Shown piece by piece: positions 62,554-64,000 of a stretch of 64,000 nucleotides of DNA. The DNA comes from Cyanoderma ruficeps (taxonomy: Eukaryota; Chordata; Aves; Passeriformes; Timaliidae), in assembly GCA_008694505.1 (NCBI GenBank), contig VZDJ01000090.1, forward strand, positions 7,309,521 to 7,373,520, read 5' to 3'. The notes under the pieces were generated by a model. The model saw nothing but the letters and a program-made list of their open reading frames with translations. It ran no database searches and had not been told where the DNA came from. A program made the translations under genes and the position numbers. Within the stretch, counting starts at the first letter, position 1, and each line of letters begins with the position of its first letter.

Positions 62554-64000
62554 CTGGGTTGGGAAGAAAAAAAAAAGGAAGGGGAGAGAGAGATAAAAGG
62601 TCATTGCAATCACATCCTTAAAAAAATAGGCAGTTTTAAATAGAATGTGCTTTTTGTGATGCCTTGCGGTTTTTGTGGTAGACACAGACAGCTAGAGAGT
62701 TACAAGTTGGTGTTGAGAATGAAGAGGGTGTTACTACTGTTTTTCATACTCCAAACTTCCATGCATGCTTCTGTTTCCACCAAGTAATTACTGTGTATCA
62801 TATGTAAAAGCCATTTGTGCTTTGGTGGTGTTTTCTACCTACGCAATCTTAAACAGAAAAATATGCATTTTGTCCCATGTTGCTGCAGATCAGCCTACCT
62901 TTAAGAGTTTTAAGTGCTCTCGTGCTGTGGGAGGAATCCTGACATAAAAGTGATTTTTCTGGAGGAACTTAAATGAGCAAGATCAATTTAAAAAGATTAT
63001 ATTGGTAAGAAGTTTATATGGAGGGTATGTCTGTATTTTCCCCAGGGCTTTGGTTCCCATTAGAGTATTACTGGAAACCTGCAGCCTTAATCAGTATTGC
63101 TCTTTTGGCATAGCCATGTCTAGTTATGGCTCTTCTAAAGGCTTTGCAAAATGTTTGTATTTTCCGAACCCACATTTTTGTGTATGTGACCACTCATTGC
63201 AGGTCAGGGTTGGGAAGTTGCTGCTGGGGTTGGTTGCTTTTCAAGCTGCAGGCTTTTTGAGTTAAGTGAAAACTCTTTTCAGCTCTAAGATGTGTAAAGA
63301 AGTGAGAGATTTGGGGAAGAACAGGAGATGCGGTTTCAAGACAAGAGAATTAACTGTTCTTTAGGAGCAGAAACCTTCCCTCTCTGAATATGCTGTGTTT
63401 TATGCACCTCAAAGATCTTTGCTCTTGAGATAGGTTGATTTTACTACAGCTTTGTGCGAGTGCCTGTTCAGACACTCCGAAAATGGGGCCTGAAATCTTC
63501 CATTTCCCTCTGAAGTCAGTGGAGGATGTGGTTAGCTGGAGCCTCAGTAAGACAAAGTCACCCAGCTTGTCTGCAGTTGCAGAGATGCTGGTGGTTCTCA
63601 CAGAGATTTTATGACACTGGGTGTTCCTGGTCACCCTTTGTATTTTGGACTTCTTTACTTGTTTCCTTAAATATCTTAATACTGTCCAAACATCCTTAAC
63701 TGAATAGGGAACGTGCTTGTACGTGCAGGCTTTGCAATAATCCTCTGTACTTTCAATGCCTCTGTTACACCCATAAATAACCTACAGAAAGAGGACTCAG
63801 AATCTGAAGAGCAATTGTGTATTTTTATCTGCAAACCTCAAAATCACAGGGTCTGAACAAATTCAGGCATAAATGGTGATGTTCCTGTAAATTCAAGTCT
63901 TGGGGCTCTTAGTTCATATGTCTGGTTGTTGCAGTGAGGGTGGGAGCAGATCCAAACAGGACTCTGGGCCATCATTTGAAATCCCATCAGAGGGTCTCCT
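62554..64000 (-). other. COL8A1 intron upstream of the large exon
   Basis: Minus-strand translation shows nothing like the Pro/Met-rich NC2 sequence or signal peptide of the first coding exon, so that exon lies beyond the window. No other gene is seen. Confidence 0.65.

Noticed and set aside
62580..64000. Search for the first coding exon of COL8A1
   Set aside because: No minus-strand frame shows a signal peptide or the Pro/Met-rich NC2 sequence, so the exon is placed outside the window.
1..64000. CRISPR arrays, operons, tRNA and rRNA genes
   Set aside because: No regularly spaced repeats, no cloverleaf with conserved T-loop bases and no rRNA-like sequence were seen; the window is eukaryotic nuclear DNA.

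Overview
The window is vertebrate nuclear DNA, most likely from a bird. The reasons are short-to-moderate introns with GT/AG borders, a decayed CR1-type LINE (the dominant retroposon of birds and some reptiles), a CpG-island promoter, and two genes whose products I recognise by family: ST3GAL6 and COL8A1. The species cannot be fixed from the sequence. I found no bacterial-type operon, CRISPR array or unknown multigene system; this is ordinary accessory-poor vertebrate sequence with a few local oddities.

Layout. Bases 1-480 may hold the edge of a retroviral LTR on the minus strand. Bases 480-15,600 are AT-rich and gene-free as far as I can see, with a solo-LTR-like element (about 7,277-7,953), a scrap of CR1 3' end (about 13,115-13,172) and a perfect 21-bp hairpin (2,635-2,685). 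Bases 15,600-17,560 are a GC- and CpG-rich island with good splice signals, the probable promoter and noncoding 5' exons of ST3GAL6. A long first intron follows, carrying a 1.2-kb CR1 remnant at about 32,567-33,780.

The ten coding exons of ST3GAL6 run on the plus strand from 35,201 to 53,432. All ten join in frame with canonical splice sites to give a 356-residue type II Golgi sialyltransferase with all four sialyl motifs. Its second coding exon (81 nt, Ser/Thr-rich) is frame-neutral and appears to be extra relative to the human protein, so it may be an optional stem cassette. About 7 kb of convergent intergenic DNA follows, with polyadenylation signals for both genes.

The large 3' coding exon of COL8A1 (collagen VIII alpha-1) lies on the minus strand at 60,647-62,553. 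It carries the whole triple helix with its eight Gly-X-Gly interruptions and the C-terminal C1q/NC1 domain. The exon encoding the signal peptide and N-terminal NC2 part lies outside the window, beyond 64,000. The two genes do not share a pathway: one sialylates glycans in the Golgi and the other makes a short-chain basement-membrane collagen. Their tail-to-tail closeness is positional.
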